This document shows positions 26,375 to 36,277 of a DNA stretch of 64,000 nt, one piece after another; position 1 is the first letter of the stretch; the number at the start of each line of letters is the position of its first letter. The notes below the pieces were generated by a model. It saw only the letters and a program-made list of their open reading frames with translations. It ran no database searches and was not told the origin of the DNA. Source of the stretch: Gluconacetobacter diazotrophicus PA1 5 (GTDB taxonomy: Bacteria; Pseudomonadota; Alphaproteobacteria; Acetobacterales; Acetobacteraceae); NCBI RefSeq assembly GCF_000067045.1, contig NC_010125.1:968001-1032000 (forward strand), in the 5' to 3' direction. The translations under genes and the position numbers were made by a program.

Positions 26375-27447
26375 AGGGGGCCAGTTCCTCACTTCGCCAA
26401 AGGGGTCAGTTCCTCGTTTCGTTTGACATCTCGAAGCGACACCTACTGCTTGGTAACGGCTTCAGCATTGCCTGCCGAGCAGACATCTTCCATTACGGCT
26501 CACTATACGATCAAGCCGATTTCTCCAGAACACCCGAGGTGGAGGCAGTTTTCACTGCTCTTGTCACCAAGGATTTCGAAGCAGTGATCCACACGCTTGA
26601 GAGTGCTGCCACAATCCTTCCTGCATATGTCGACGATGGCGGAGCGGCGCCGACCAAGATGCTCGAGCATGCCGCGATTCTGAAGGAAATCCTAGTTCAG
26701 ACAATCGCGGGCAACCACCCTCATATACCCTCCGATATTCCCGATGCTAAGTTCTGGGCCTGTCGACGCTTCCTTTCGCACTTTCTCTCCGGTGAGAAGG
26801 CTGGCTGTGTCTTCACATTGAACTACGACCTACTTCTTTACTGGACATTGATGCACGAGGACCTGCCGTCCGAAGATCCAATCGAACTTACGAAAAACGA
26901 TGGTTTCGGTAACGACGAGGACGAACCGGACGTGGACTATGTTGTATGGCAGGGAGAGACGAACGCGCACAGCGCTAACGTCATGTTCCTGCACGGCGCG
27001 CTACATCTATTTGATTCCGGCAAGGATCTTCTCAAATACACATGGATAAGAAAGGGGTTGCCGCTAATCGATCAGGTTCGCGCCGCCCTCGCCGGCAGCA
27101 AATTCCCGCTGTTCGTGGCAGAAGGGACCAGCGCTCAGAAGAAGGACAAGATCAGGCATAACGCCTATCTCTATCAGGGCCTCAAACAACTCGCCAACAA
27201 TGTGACCCAAGGAAAACATTGTTGGTTCATATTTGGACATTCCCTAGCGGCGAATGATGATCACATTCTCACGCGCATCGGTCGCGGCAGGTTCAAAAAA
27301 CTCTATGTAGGCATCTATGGAGACCCCCTTGAAGATTGGAACAAGACGATAATCGCACGTGCCAGATGGCTGGCTGGCCTCCGGCATGAGAGGTGGCCGC
27401 TGGACGTCGTATTCTATGATGCGGAAAGCGCCCAGGTCTGGGGATAA

Positions 27448-27844
27448 AAATCTGTAATGCTGCCAGGTCGCCTACAAGTTGACGATGTAGTTGGAATGCG
27501 TGCTGAAGAAGGCTTCCGCTGAAACGATGCGGATGCGACGGCAGTTCATAGAGTTGCAACGCATCGAGCTCGAGCGACATGTGACTGGCAAGAGTCGCAC
27601 CCCGCCGTGTATCGACTGGCTCCTGCCAACAATGCCAAATACGATGTCGTTGGTTACGTCCGCTTCCGGACGCGAATCTCAGCTGAACGACCGGCATGAG
27701 ACGACTGCCGCCTGTCCGCTGCCGATTAAGCATAATTACCTTTCGGCGATGTGTAGAGTTAAGAAGCGGATCAGACTATAATAAGGGAGACAGCCTTTCT
27801 CTCAACAGTGCAGGCTTTTGCAACCGGCTTCCTCGCATATCCAC
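27448..27844. other. Gap without a supported gene
   Basis: This 397-bp stretch lies between the interrupted SIR2-like gene and the IS3-family element. A 96-codon plus-strand frame (27491-27781, MECVLKKASAETMRMRRQFIELQRI...) is open, but I do not recognise it and the composition is uneven. It may be a decayed gene fragment. Confidence 0.3.
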
Positions 27845-27868
27845 AGAGGTGGTCCCATCCCGTCGGAC

Positions 27869-29098
27869 TGTAGAAGTTTGCACTTAATCTGACGGACGGC
27901 TTGAAGTGGCCGGCGTGGATGCTACGCGTTCATGTGGTGTTCGACGTGGCGCCCGATATCTTTTTCGCGGGCGTGGTGGGCTGCGTCAAGGAAGGTTTGC
28001 ATCGGGGTTTTGCCGAAGCAGTATCGTCCCTGGTGGGTGCGATTGCGGTTGAAGTCATCCATCCATTCGTCGAGGTCTGCCTGGAGTTCGTGGATGCTGT
28101 CGTAGATCTTGCGGCGAAAAGTGACACGATAGAACTCGTCGAGCATGGTCTTGTGGAAGCGCTCGACGATGCCGTTGGTCTGCGGGCTGCGCGCCTTGGT
28201 GCGGGTATGGTCGATGTTCTCCACCGCCAGATAGAGTTCGTATTCATGGCGGTCATGAGAGCCGCAGAATTCGGTGCCCCGGTCGGTCAGCACGCGCTGG
28301 AGCGGGAGATCGTGCAGCTCGAAGAAGGGGATGACGCGGTCGTTGAGCAGGTCGGCAGCGGTAACCGGGGTCTTGCGGTCATAGAGCTTGGCGAAGCCGA
28401 CCTTGCTGTAGGTATCGACGAAGGTCTGCTGGTAGACGCGACCGACGCCCTTCAGGGTGCCGACATAGAAGGTATCCTGAGCGCCGCAATAGCCGGGACA
28501 TTCGGTCTCGAACTCGCCCCAGGCCTCCTTGTCGGCCTTGGCCTTCTCCAGGGCCGCAAGCTGGCTTTCGGTGAGGATCAGCCGTTCCTGGGCCATCTTG
28601 GCTTCGAGCGCCTTGAGGCGGAGCTTCATGGTAGCGAGGTCGTGGCGCAGCCAGATGCTGCGCACCCCGAAAGGAGAGACGGTGACGCCGCGCTTGAGCA
28701 GTTCGTTGGCCACGCGGGCCTGGCCCCAGGCCGGTTGTTCGATGGCGATCGCGACCACTGCTTCCTCAACCGCCGGCTCGACGCGGTTTTTCAGCAAGGG
28801 TTTGCGGCGGGAGAGTTCCTGGAGCGCGATTTCGCCGCCTTTGTCGTAGAGCTCCTTGAAGCGGTAGAAGCTGTCGCGCGAATACCCCATCATCTTGCAG
28901 GCCTGGGAGACGTTGCCCAGTTGCTTCGATAGTTCCAGCAGGCCAACTTTGGCGCGGATGATCTTCTGGTCACGGGTCATGAGGATATCCTCCGATGGCT
29001 GCGGCGGGGGCTGGCGTCGCCCGGCCACTCCGCCCCCGCCGCAGCCCTGGTTGAGCTTCAGCAGACACCATCCGTCAGATTTAGTCGAGACTTCTACA
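27869..29098 (-). mobile_element. IS481-family element A, copy 1 (nested in IS3 element B)
   Basis: Inverted ends TGTAGAAGTTTGCACTTAAT (27869) and its partner ending at 29098 are flanked by the 8-bp direct repeat CGTCGGAC (27861-27868, 29099-29106). It lies within the left terminal repeat of the IS3 element, so it probably immobilises that element. A second copy lies at 54717-55951, and one end survives at 5206-5284. Confidence 0.9.
27922..28980 (-). CDS. IS481-family transposase (element A, intact copy)
   Basis: 352 aa from ATG 28980 ([22 protein letters not shown]). It has an HTH at 10-60, a long linker helix ([35 protein letters not shown]), then a DDE core with [30 protein letters not shown] and [17 protein letters not shown] longer start at 29028 is open but less likely. 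No frameshift. Confidence 0.92.
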   Translation of the reverse strand: MTRDQKIIRAKVGLLELSKQLGNVSQACKMMGYSRDSFYRFKELYDKGGEIALQELSRRKPLLKNRVEPAVEEAVVAIAIEQPAWGQARVANELLKRGVTVSPFGVRSIWLRHDLATMKLRLKALEAKMAQERLILTESQLAALEKAKADKEAWGEFETECPGYCGAQDTFYVGTLKGVGRVYQQTFVDTYSKVGFAKLYDRKTPVTAADLLNDRVIPFFELHDLPLQRVLTDRGTEFCGSHDRHEYELYLAVENIDHTRTKARSPQTNGIVERFHKTMLDEFYRVTFRRKIYDSIHELQADLDEWMDDFNRNRTHQGRYCFGKTPMQTFLDAAHHAREKDIGRHVEHHMNA

Positions 29099-29142
29099 CG
29101 TCGGACAGCTTTACGGGCCTGATAAGCTATAGCCGGTTGTTG

Positions 29143-30021
29143 TCATGCCGCCAGGTTGACGGTGTTGCTGTTGGCCATTGGGTCCGGGGTTAACCCCGGA
29201 CCCAATGGCGCCGGCGCGTTATGATACGCCTCATCGGGCGTGCGTCCAGCCAAAGCCGAATGAGGACGCTGCCCGTTGTAATGCGCGATCCATGAAATGA
29301 GCCCGGCCCGCAGTTCCGAACCGGTCTCGAACGCGTGCAGGTAGACGCATTCGTATTTCAGGGATCGCCACAGGCGCTCGATGAACACGTTGTCGAGCCA
29401 TCGGCCGCGCCCGTCCATGCTGATGCGGATCTGGCGCGCTTGCAGCACGTCCGTGAACCGGGGCGTCGTGAATTGTGACCCCTGATCCGTGTTGAAGATC
29501 TCCGGTGCGCCGTAGCGGATCAGGGCCTCCTGTAGCGCCTCGATGCAGAACTCGGCATCCATCGTGTTCGACAGCCGCCAGGCCAGAACCTTGCGCGTCG
29601 ACCAGTCCATGATCGCCACGAGATACAGAAAACCCTTTCGCATCGGGATATAGGTGATGTCCGAGCACCACACCTGATTGGGGCGATCGATCACCAGATC
29701 CCGCAGCAAATACGGATATTTGCGATGCCCAGGATGCGGTATCGTCGTGTGCGGCTTCTGATAGATCGCCCGCAGCCCCATCGTCGCCATCAGCCGACGG
29801 ACACGCTTGCGCCCGACATCATGGCCGAGCCGCCTGAGATGCCGGGTCATCTGCCGCGACCCGTAATAGGGTGTCTCAAGAAACTGCGCGTCGATCAGCC
29901 GCATCAGTTCAAGATTGCCCTCACTCTCCGGCACCGGCCGGTAATACACGGACGACCGGTTGAGCTGCAGCAGCGCGCATTGCCGCACCACGGAAAGCCG
30001 AGGCCGCTTCAGGTCGATCAT
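29143..30021 (-). CDS. IS3-family element B transposase OrfB
   Basis: 292 aa from ATG 30021, which overlaps the orfA stop (ATGA). HTH_21 and rve core: VWCSDITYIPM, IFNTDQGSQFTTP and IERLWRSLKYECVYLH give the D, D and E residues. Intact, but separated from its left terminal repeat by the nested IS481. Confidence 0.9.
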   Translation of the reverse strand: MIDLKRPRLSVVRQCALLQLNRSSVYYRPVPESEGNLELMRLIDAQFLETPYYGSRQMTRHLRRLGHDVGRKRVRRLMATMGLRAIYQKPHTTIPHPGHRKYPYLLRDLVIDRPNQVWCSDITYIPMRKGFLYLVAIMDWSTRKVLAWRLSNTMDAEFCIEALQEALIRYGAPEIFNTDQGSQFTTPRFTDVLQARQIRISMDGRGRWLDNVFIERLWRSLKYECVYLHAFETGSELRAGLISWIAHYNGQRPHSALAGRTPDEAYHNAPAPLGPGLTPDPMANSNTVNLAA

Positions 30022-30329
30022 TTGCCGCCTCTGAGCACGCCCAACCGCACAGAGGCATCCCGCAAAAAATCCCGTTCCACCAGCAATTGGCCAATCTTTG
30101 CGTGAAGTTTCTCCACGTCGGCCGGGCTGGCCGCCGCCTCCGGTGCCGCCTTGCCGGAGAAGATGCCCGCCATGCCCTCGACTGCCTGGCGCTTCCACTG
30201 GGCAATCATCGTCTGGTGCACGCCGTGCTTCGACGCCAACTCCGAAAGCGTCTGCTCGCCCCGGATCGCCTCCAGCGAAACCCGCGACTTGAACTCCGCC
30301 GAATATCGTTTCCGCGTAACCTTGCCCAT
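30018..30329 (-). CDS. IS3-family element B transposase OrfA
   Basis: 103 aa, MGKVTRKRYSAEFKSRVSLEAIRG..., with an HTH_8-type N-terminus (LSELASKHGVHQTMIAQWKRQ) and a C-terminal leucine-rich helix (DVEKLHAKIGQLLVERDFL). Overlaps orfB. Confidence 0.9.
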   Translation of the reverse strand: MGKVTRKRYSAEFKSRVSLEAIRGEQTLSELASKHGVHQTMIAQWKRQAVEGMAGIFSGKAAPEAAASPADVEKLHAKIGQLLVERDFLRDASVRLGVLRGGK

Positions 30330-30398
30330 AAACCCGTCCTCTCTCAGGCCGGTTTATAGCTTACGCCCCTGTCCGAAAAATGGGGGCCACCTCTCACC

Positions 30399-31177
30399 TC
30401 ACTCGAAAGAAACGTCCCGTTCGTGGTCTTCCGAGAGCTCTCGTTCGTGTTCGCGTGCGATATTTAACCGTATTTTTTTAGCACAAATCGCGAACGCTTC
30501 TCTGACCTCCCGTCTCGAATGGTTTGACAATATTTCCAATGCCGCGAACCGGCGCTCCATAATAGCCGCCCGGCTCCCACTCCAAGACGTCGGAGTTATG
30601 TGGAAAGCAAGTTTCTCAAGGATGCTACCCGGACACGGTGCTGTTTGGAGAAGATAATCGGCCTGACGAGATAAGCTGACTGCTTTTGCGCCGTCGTCTA
30701 ATCTATTATCATGTGAGCAAAAAGGACGGATTGCTTCTGCGACCAAAACCCACCGTTCTAAATCTCCCCTCTGGCACCACTCGACCAATATCTGAGGATC
30801 GATTTTGGCCAGTGGGGGATGATGATGGGTCGCGTACCGAGAGAATCTGAGCTTTGAGTCTTTCGAGGCAAGCGCGTTATCAAGAAATATCAGTGGTGAC
30901 CGTTCCGCCAAAGCAGCCGCTGTCTGTTCCGCTTTGTAAAAGGACCCGTAACGGTGACTGGCATGAGCAACCAGAGCATCAACGAGATATCGTGCTCCTT
31001 TCTCATCATTTGGTAATAAGCATTTTTTGACGACTTCGGCGGCATAAAAATCAAGATTATTATCTTGGTGATCGTCTTCACTCATGAGAAAATCTTTGAT
31101 GGCTCTGATCGCAAAACCGCACAGGTCAGACGGCCAGTCGAGAGAGTTTTCTTTCTCATGAAGCCTGAGCATCGCTA
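30399..31177 (-). pseudogene. C-terminal part of an unrecognised large protein, 5' end lost at IS5
   Basis: From the IS5 edge the minus frame reads AMLRLHEKENSLDWPSDLCG... to ...SEDHERDVSFE, stop TGA 30399-30401, about 258 aa. It is mostly helical with HEAT-like stretches (DPQILVEWCQRGDLERWVLVAEAI, AALEILSNHSRREVREAFA). An ATG inside the IS5 end gives a fused start, but the sequence reads as the tail of a longer protein. The setting suggests a defence gene; the family is not recognised. The IS3 element B inserted just after its stop. Confidence 0.5.
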
Positions 31178-32111
31178 AGTGTCCGTCCAAGATCATCTTG
31201 AATCATTGGAATCGTTTGTGATTCCCTGTCAGCGCGCCCGATTCGCAGGAGTTGCTGATGTGGACCGCCGAGAACCGCGCCCGATATGACCGGAGCCAGC
31301 TTCGCTATCCAAGCGATCTGACGGACGAGGAATGGTCGCTGATCCAACCCCTGATCCCGGCTGCCCGGCGTGGCGGCAACAAGCGGACAGTGGATATACG
31401 GGAGGTCATGAATGGCCTGATGTATGTTCTTGGAACGGGTTGCCAGTGGCGCGCGATCCCGAAAGACCTCCCGCCGCGCAGCACGGTGAATTACTATTTT
31501 TGCCGCTGGCAGCATGACGGAACACTCGACCGTCTGCATCATGCGCTCTACGTCCTGTGTCGGGAGCAGGCGGACCGTGAGGCCAGTCCGACAGCGGCGA
31601 TCATCGACAGCCAGAGCGTCAAGAGTGCTGAAAAAGGGGGCGGCGCATCGATCCGTCCGGTTTTGACGCCGGCAAGAGGATCAAGGGCAAGAAGCGGCAT
31701 GTCCTCGTCGATACGCAGGGCCTGTTGATGGAGGCAACGGTCCACGCGGCCGATATCCAGGATCGTGATGGCGGTGTCATGCTGATGGCGACATTGTTCG
31801 GACTGTATCCGTTCCTTCTGAAACTTTACGCCGACGCGGGCTATCAGGGAGCAAAGTTTCACCAGGGACTGGCTCAAGTCTGCCGTTCTGTGAATGTCGA
31901 GATCGTACGGCGCTGTGACGTCGGAAAATTCGTGGTATTGCCCAAGCGCTGGATCGTGGAACGCACCATCGCCTGGTTGAACCGCTGCCGACGCTTGAGC
32001 AAGGATTGGGAGTGCCTCAATCGCAATGCACTCGCTTTCCTCCGATGGGCGTCAGTTCGATTGATGCTCAGAAAGATCTGTAATTAAAAACAATGATCTT
32101 GGACGGACACT
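31178..32111 (+). mobile_element. IS5-family element (IS427-like group)
   Basis: Perfect inverted ends AGTGTCCGTCCAAGATCAT (31178) and its complement ending 32111 are flanked by TA on both sides (31176-31177, 32112-32113). TA flanks every copy of such elements, so it does not prove a simple insertion here. The genes on both sides have lost their 5' ends. Confidence 0.87.
31258..32087 (+). CDS. IS5-family transposase, two frames with a probable programmed frameshift
   Basis: Frame 1 (ATG 31258, CAGGAG upstream) encodes YPSDLTDEEWSLIQPLIP, GTGCQWRAIPKDLPP and AAIIDSQSVKSAEKGG. A shift at the AAAAAGGGGG run near 31631-31640 enters frame 2, giving RIDPSGFDAGKRIKGKKRHVLVDTQGLL... and KRWIVERTIAWLNRCRRL with the catalytic Glu. 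Frameshifting at such a run is usual for the IS427 group, so I regard the gene as functional. Confidence 0.82.
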
Positions 32112-33542
32112 TATGATGACCTCAAGCCAGAGGCACTTAAACCGCTTCTGATTGAACAATTTCTGCCAACGCTTGACGCGCGTAAGCGCGAAGGCAAGGA
32201 ATTTAAAATTTCAATAAATCTGAGGACTAACGAAAATAATGTCCAGAAGGAATTTTTCCCGCAGGCAGTAGAAATAACGCCGAATGATTTGCCACCAATG
32301 ACCAAGATTACCATCCAGGACGATACACTGGATGCCATTTCGGCAATTAATATGCACTACCACGTTGCTCCAGTATCTGGGAAAGGCAATTCGCTCGTTG
32401 CTTTTAGTATCGATGGAAGAACTATACCAGCAAACCTGATACCCGCTTCATCATTTCCGCCGGGCTATCTGTGCGTCTTCCTCTTCGAGTCCGAACTCTT
32501 TCACTCGAATGCCGATAGCTCCCGACAAAGACTTCTCCTGCCGGAAGGAACGCCCGAATCTCATCTCTTCCGCGTTCTGCGTCGCGAGCTAGGCCGAGTG
32601 TTAGCGGAGAATATCCCGCAAATCACCGATCGTAATGAAAAAATCAAGGCAAAATTCGAAGAGCAATTCCCTCATCTTCTTGGATTTTTTGAAGATGATA
32701 CCGTTGGCTTGATCGACCGAGATGATGCGTTATCGGTCGCTCAACAGAGATTCTTCAAAGAGCAGAAGGAAATACTTCAATCTGAGAAATTAAGCGACGC
32801 CTCATACGAGAAATCTTTGGAAATGTCTTCTCGCACGCTGACGGAGTATATTTTATATAGAGACAAAATCATTAGCCGAATGAAGGAGATGACAGGCGGC
32901 AACGCGGAATCCGAAATTCATAACCTGATAGTGCCGAGATTCAAGGAGTATTCGCAGAGCTCCATGACCTCGGAGATTTACCAGAATAATGCTTGGCTGC
33001 TCGATGACAAATTTATGGTTTTCAGAACAATTCTGAGCGAGAAAAGCATGAATGCCGTAATCAACGCTATACGCTTGGATGATGAGAGTGTGAGAGATGC
33101 GGGAAGGCCGGATATTGCGATGATCTTCTCGGCAGACCCCAGCGACACCACACCAGTCGACGTTGTTGTCGTTGAGATAAAGAAGAAAACAGATGGTGAA
33201 AAGGACAACGTTTACGCAGTAAATCAGCTACTGGATCGTGCTGGTAAGCTCGTACTGCATTGTCCAAACATCCAGCGTGTTTGGTACTATGCGATTATGC
33301 ACATCAATGATGCGACGGCATTCCGTCTAAGGCAATTCAAATGGACGCCTTTTTTCTCAAAAGGAAAAGTTTATTATCAGGAGTTTGACACGCCACATCC
33401 TGATGGTCGAGTCATTCCAACGCCAACCTTCGTGGTCTCTTTCGACGCGATCATAGCTGATGCCGAAGGCAGAAATCATACCTTCCTGGAAATCCTGCGG
33501 GAGGGGATGAAAAGATATGCGGACGAACATGACGGCAAATAG
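32112..33542 (+). pseudogene. 5'-truncated GHKL-ATPase-like protein with PD-(D/E)xK-type C-terminus
   Basis: The frame is open from the IS5 edge at 32112 (YDDLKPEALKPLLIEQFLP...) to the stop at 33542, about 476 aa, with no good start at the junction. The first 200 residues (FSIDGRTIPANLIP, CVFLFESELFHSNADSSRQ) resemble the region that follows the ATPase domain in Hsp90/MutL-like proteins; this is tentative. The C-terminal part has RPDIAMIFSAD...VDVVVVEIKKK, a D-(x)n-ExK pattern of PD-(D/E)xK nucleases. Probably the remains of a defence ATPase-nuclease whose N-terminal ATPase was removed. Confidence 0.55.
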
Positions 33543-33645
33543 TCGGTATTGCTGGCTTTACAGAACATAACGGCATGAGCTGGTTGATAGCTGCCATTTC
33601 TCAGTCGAATTTCGATATCGCAATAAGCTGGTCCGCGATTTGGTT

Positions 33646-34785
33646 CTATAAAAACATCGTCGTGATCATACCGACAGCGGCAGCGCCAAAGGCGATAGCG
33701 GATGTGCTAACGACGCTCAGAAGTAGGCCGCCAAGCGCACCGCCGGCAGCAATGCCGAGGAACTGCATAGCATAATGCAACGAGAGAACGGCCGCATGCT
33801 GATCCGGTGCCAAATCCGTCATCCGGTGTTGCTGAGCAATACCGCCACTCCACCATGCGCCTCCCCAGCAGGCGACGAGCAGGTACATCAGCCCAGCGGA
33901 AACCGGCCCCTCCTGGCATTCAATCGCCAGAACACCGAGCAGGCAGAAGAGGGCTGCCATAATTACAAGGGAACCCCTAACCACGCGGTTTGCCCCGAAC
34001 CGACTGATCGTATGTCCAGCCGCTAGGCCTGCAGTCGTGGCCAAGATGCCAAACACAACCATGAGGGCGGCGACTTGCGGTGGCTGCATGCCCGCAGCCT
34101 GTGCAGCCAGCGGCGTCAGATAGGTGTAGGCTGTCAAGGCACATACGAACATTCCGAAGGAGGTAGCCAAGCCCTTCCGCACGGACGAGCGGCGCAAAAG
34201 CGCGAAGCGCGTGCGAAATGGCACCGCAGGTGACGAAGGCAAAGCAGGCAACATCAGCCCTAGTCCGACAGCCGCAGTTCCACTCAGCACCGCCACGAGG
34301 ATGAAAGCTCCCGGCCATCCCCATAGCGCACCAGCCATGGTGCCCAGCGGAGCTCCTGCCGCCAGAGCCAAGGCGTTTCCAGTAGCCGTGATGGAGAGCG
34401 CATGGCCTCTCCGATTCGGAGGAGACAAGGCCACGGCGGCGGCGCTAGCGGGCGCCATAAATAAGGCGGCGGCAAAACCCGCTAACACCCGCGCCACCGC
34501 CAACACTTCCCACGAACGTGCGAAAGCCGCCAGCAGGTTGGTGAGCCCAAAAACAAGAAGCGAGCCAATGATCAATCGCTTACGGGCCATCGCTCCGAAT
34601 CTGGCAACAAGAACAGGACCACCCAGCGCGTATGCCAGCGCGAAGACCGTCACCATCTGGCCGCATTGAGCGACGCTGATGCGTAGGTCGCTCGCGATCA
34701 TCGGCAACAGGCCGGCGATCGCATAACCCTCCGTGCCAATCGCGAAGGTGCCCAAGGCCAGGAGCAGAATACGAGGATCGATCAT
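33646..34785 (-). CDS. MFS transporter (DHA1 type)
   Basis: 379 aa with about twelve membrane segments. MIDPRILLLALGTFAIGTEGYAIAGLLPMIA starts helix 1, and GALWGWPGAFILVAVLSG is typical of the AraJ/YdhP-like arabinose-polyketide efflux branch. Probably a drug or metabolite exporter in the inner membrane. Its regulator is likely the ArsR gene at 35901, now separated from it by an IS481 element in the shared promoter region. Confidence 0.85.
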   Translation of the reverse strand: MIDPRILLLALGTFAIGTEGYAIAGLLPMIASDLRISVAQCGQMVTVFALAYALGGPVLVARFGAMARKRLIIGSLLVFGLTNLLAAFARSWEVLAVARVLAGFAAALFMAPASAAAVALSPPNRRGHALSITATGNALALAAGAPLGTMAGALWGWPGAFILVAVLSGTAAVGLGLMLPALPSSPAVPFRTRFALLRRSSVRKGLATSFGMFVCALTAYTYLTPLAAQAAGMQPPQVAALMVVFGILATTAGLAAGHTISRFGANRVVRGSLVIMAALFCLLGVLAIECQEGPVSAGLMYLLVACWGGAWWSGGIAQQHRMTDLAPDQHAAVLSLHYAMQFLGIAAGGALGGLLLSVVSTSAIAFGAAAVGMITTMFL

Positions 34786-34814
34786 GGTCCTATTGTATAA
34801 CGATCGTTGTACCG

Positions 34815-35804
34815 TTAGCTAGATGTTTGGTCCCGGGATTTGGTGGTGCGGATTATGTATGAACCGTGATGGTTCTTTTTCCCACTGCTGACAAATGAAT
34901 TCATATGGAGTGAGGCCGCGCAGCAACTGGTCCTGTGTGCGAAATTGTAGGCGGTAACGAAGTCGGCGAGGTGTTGACGCAACTGGTCATGTGTTTCGTA
35001 GTAGAAGCGCAGTGGCGTCCTGATCGTGCGGTTCATCCTCTCGACCTGGCCATTCGTCCAGGGATGTCGCGGCTTTGTCAGTCGATGCTCGATATCGAGA
35101 TCAGCACAGGCCAGTTCAAAAGAGTGGCACCGGAACAGGACACCATCCGCCCGCATGGCCTTGATGTCTTCGGGTGTCCATCCATTGCCGGCCGGATCGG
35201 TAAAATGCGTGCCGTTATCGGTCAGCACGGTATGGATGCGGTAGGGAACCGCAGCGGCCAGAGCACGCAGGAAGTCACCGGCAACGCGACGTGTCGCTTT
35301 CTCGTGCAATTGGACAAAAGCGAATTTCGAGGTCCGGTCGATCGCCACCAGAAGATAAAGGCGCCCCATTTCAGTGCGGACTTCAGCAATGTCGATGTGA
35401 AAATAGCCGATCGGATAACTCTTGAACTTCGACCGTTTTGGTTTGTCGCCTTCGGTCTCGGGCAGGCGGCTGATCCCATGGCGCTGAAAACAACGGTGCA
35501 GGGAAGATCGCGTCAGATGCGGGATCGTCGCCTGAAGCGCATAAAGGCAATCATCAAGAGGCAGCAGGGTATGGCGACGGAAGGCCACAACGATCGCTTC
35601 TTCTTCGGTCGACAGGATGGTTGAGGATGCGACCTTCGGACCGGTGCGTCGATCCGACGTATCGGTCCGCCCCTTCCATTTGGCGACCGTCTTCGGGTTG
35701 ATCCCGTAGCGTTTCGCCAGAACCCTCAGGCTCTCTTGACTATGTTGTATCGCTCGACGGACTGCCGCTGTCGTCGTGGCGCTTCCGTGGTGAACCTGGC
35801 CCAT
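34815..35804 (-). pseudogene. IS481-family element B transposase with altered C-terminus
   Basis: From ATG 35804 (MGQVHHGSATTTAAVRRAIQ) the HTH domains and DDE core are intact: GYFHIDIAEVRTEMG, VLTDNGTHFTD and NGQVERMNRT. Past the Glu, compared with the remnant at 5.3-5.8 kb, 6 bases are missing near 35015 and a net single base near 34935. The last 45 residues are therefore out of the ancestral frame, and the ORF runs through the IS end. Activity is doubtful, or the changes are assembly errors. Confidence 0.75.
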
Positions 35805-35861
35805 AGCGCATCCTTCCACTCATGTGAAAATAATGCACCACCAAATCCCGGGACCAAACAT
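34823..35861 (-). mobile_element. IS481-family element B
   Basis: Inverted ends ATGTTTGGTCCCGGGATTTG (34823) and its complement ending 35861 are flanked by the 4-bp repeat CTAG (34819-34822, 35862-35865). It lies between the divergent MFS and ArsR genes. A fragment of the same element is at 5283-5821. Confidence 0.9.
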
Positions 35862-35900
35862 CTAGGTGCCATGGTTCAATATCTCTTGTATAGTAGTCCG

Positions 35901-36224
35901 ATGCGCGAACAGCATCACACCGACCCAACCGACATCGATCTACCCACACTGATGACGGCCTTCACCGATCCGGTGCGGCTTCAGATCATCGGCATCCTGG
36001 ATCGCCAGGGCGAGACGCCCTGTGCTGCAATCTATCAGGAGATCGGCATCAGCAAGTCAGGTGCCTCGCACCATTTTCGCGTATTGCGCGAGACGGGAAT
36101 TCTTTTGTCCCGGAAATTAGGCCGCGACAGCTATGCCAGCCTCCGCTCTTCGGAGATGGAAGCGGCCTTTCCCGGCGTGCTCGACACGGTGTTGCGAAAG
36201 ATCAGGCGCCGTAACGGCGCTTAG
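35901..36224 (+). CDS. ArsR-family (winged HTH) regulator
   Basis: 107 aa from ATG 35901 (MREQHHTDPTDIDLPTLMTAF); an upstream in-frame ATG at 35871 is possible. The winged helix is PVRLQIIGILDRQGETPCAAIYQEIGISKSGASHHFRVLRETGIL. No clear metal-binding cysteines, so it probably senses a small molecule. Once divergent from the MFS gene, it may now be driven from the IS end. A reductase gene follows 53 bp downstream. Confidence 0.82.
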   Translation: MREQHHTDPTDIDLPTLMTAFTDPVRLQIIGILDRQGETPCAAIYQEIGISKSGASHHFRVLRETGILLSRKLGRDSYASLRSSEMEAAFPGVLDTVLRKIRRRNGA

Positions 36225-36277
36225 CCAGACCATCATCGACGATTCACCGGCCGCATCAGGCCGAGGAGCAGAACATC

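Larger units (their letters stand above)
24211..26428 (+). mobile_element. IS21-family element A, complete
   Basis: Ends TGTCAGGCGAAGTGAG... (24211) and ...CTCGTTTCGTTTGACA (26428) are imperfect inverted repeats with the internal GAGGAACTG repeats typical of IS21. A 5-bp duplication TCTCG flanks it (24206-24210, 26429-26433). It carries istA and istB. Confidence 0.92.
24142..27447 (+). pseudogene. DUF4917/SIR2-like gene interrupted by IS21
   Basis: GTG 24142 (GGGAG upstream) starts 23 codons ending ...TFEQAIADSEQFS at 24210. The IS21 element follows, and from 26434 the frame resumes KRHLLLGNGFSIAC... to the stop at 27447. Removing the IS and one target copy rejoins the frame exactly, giving about 360 aa. 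SIR2-like landmarks are LLLGNGFSIA, VFTLNYDLLLYW, MFLHGALHLFD and WFIFGHSLAANDDHI. I believe it belongs to DUF4917. It is probably a former defence or NAD-related gene, now inactive unless the IS leaves. Confidence 0.8.
27845..30394 (-). mobile_element. IS3-family element B carrying a nested IS481 element
   Basis: The right end, AGAGGTGGCCCCCATTTTTC in complement, terminates at 30394. The left end AGAGGTGGTCCCAT...CGGACAG begins at 27845 and is split by the IS481 insertion at 27869. A 3-bp CAC flanks both outer ends (27842-27844, 30395-30397), as expected for IS3. Without the insert the element is about 1.31 kb. Confidence 0.75.

Noticed and set aside
27901-28932. 343-codon plus-strand ORF
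   Set aside because: Antisense of the IS481 transposase; the same shadow appears over the second copy at 54749-55786, and the protein has no sensible domains.
31176-32113. TA dinucleotides around the IS5 element as proof of a simple insertion
   Set aside because: Every copy of such an IS is flanked by TA, so recombination between two copies would look the same; the two truncated flanking genes argue against a simple insertion.
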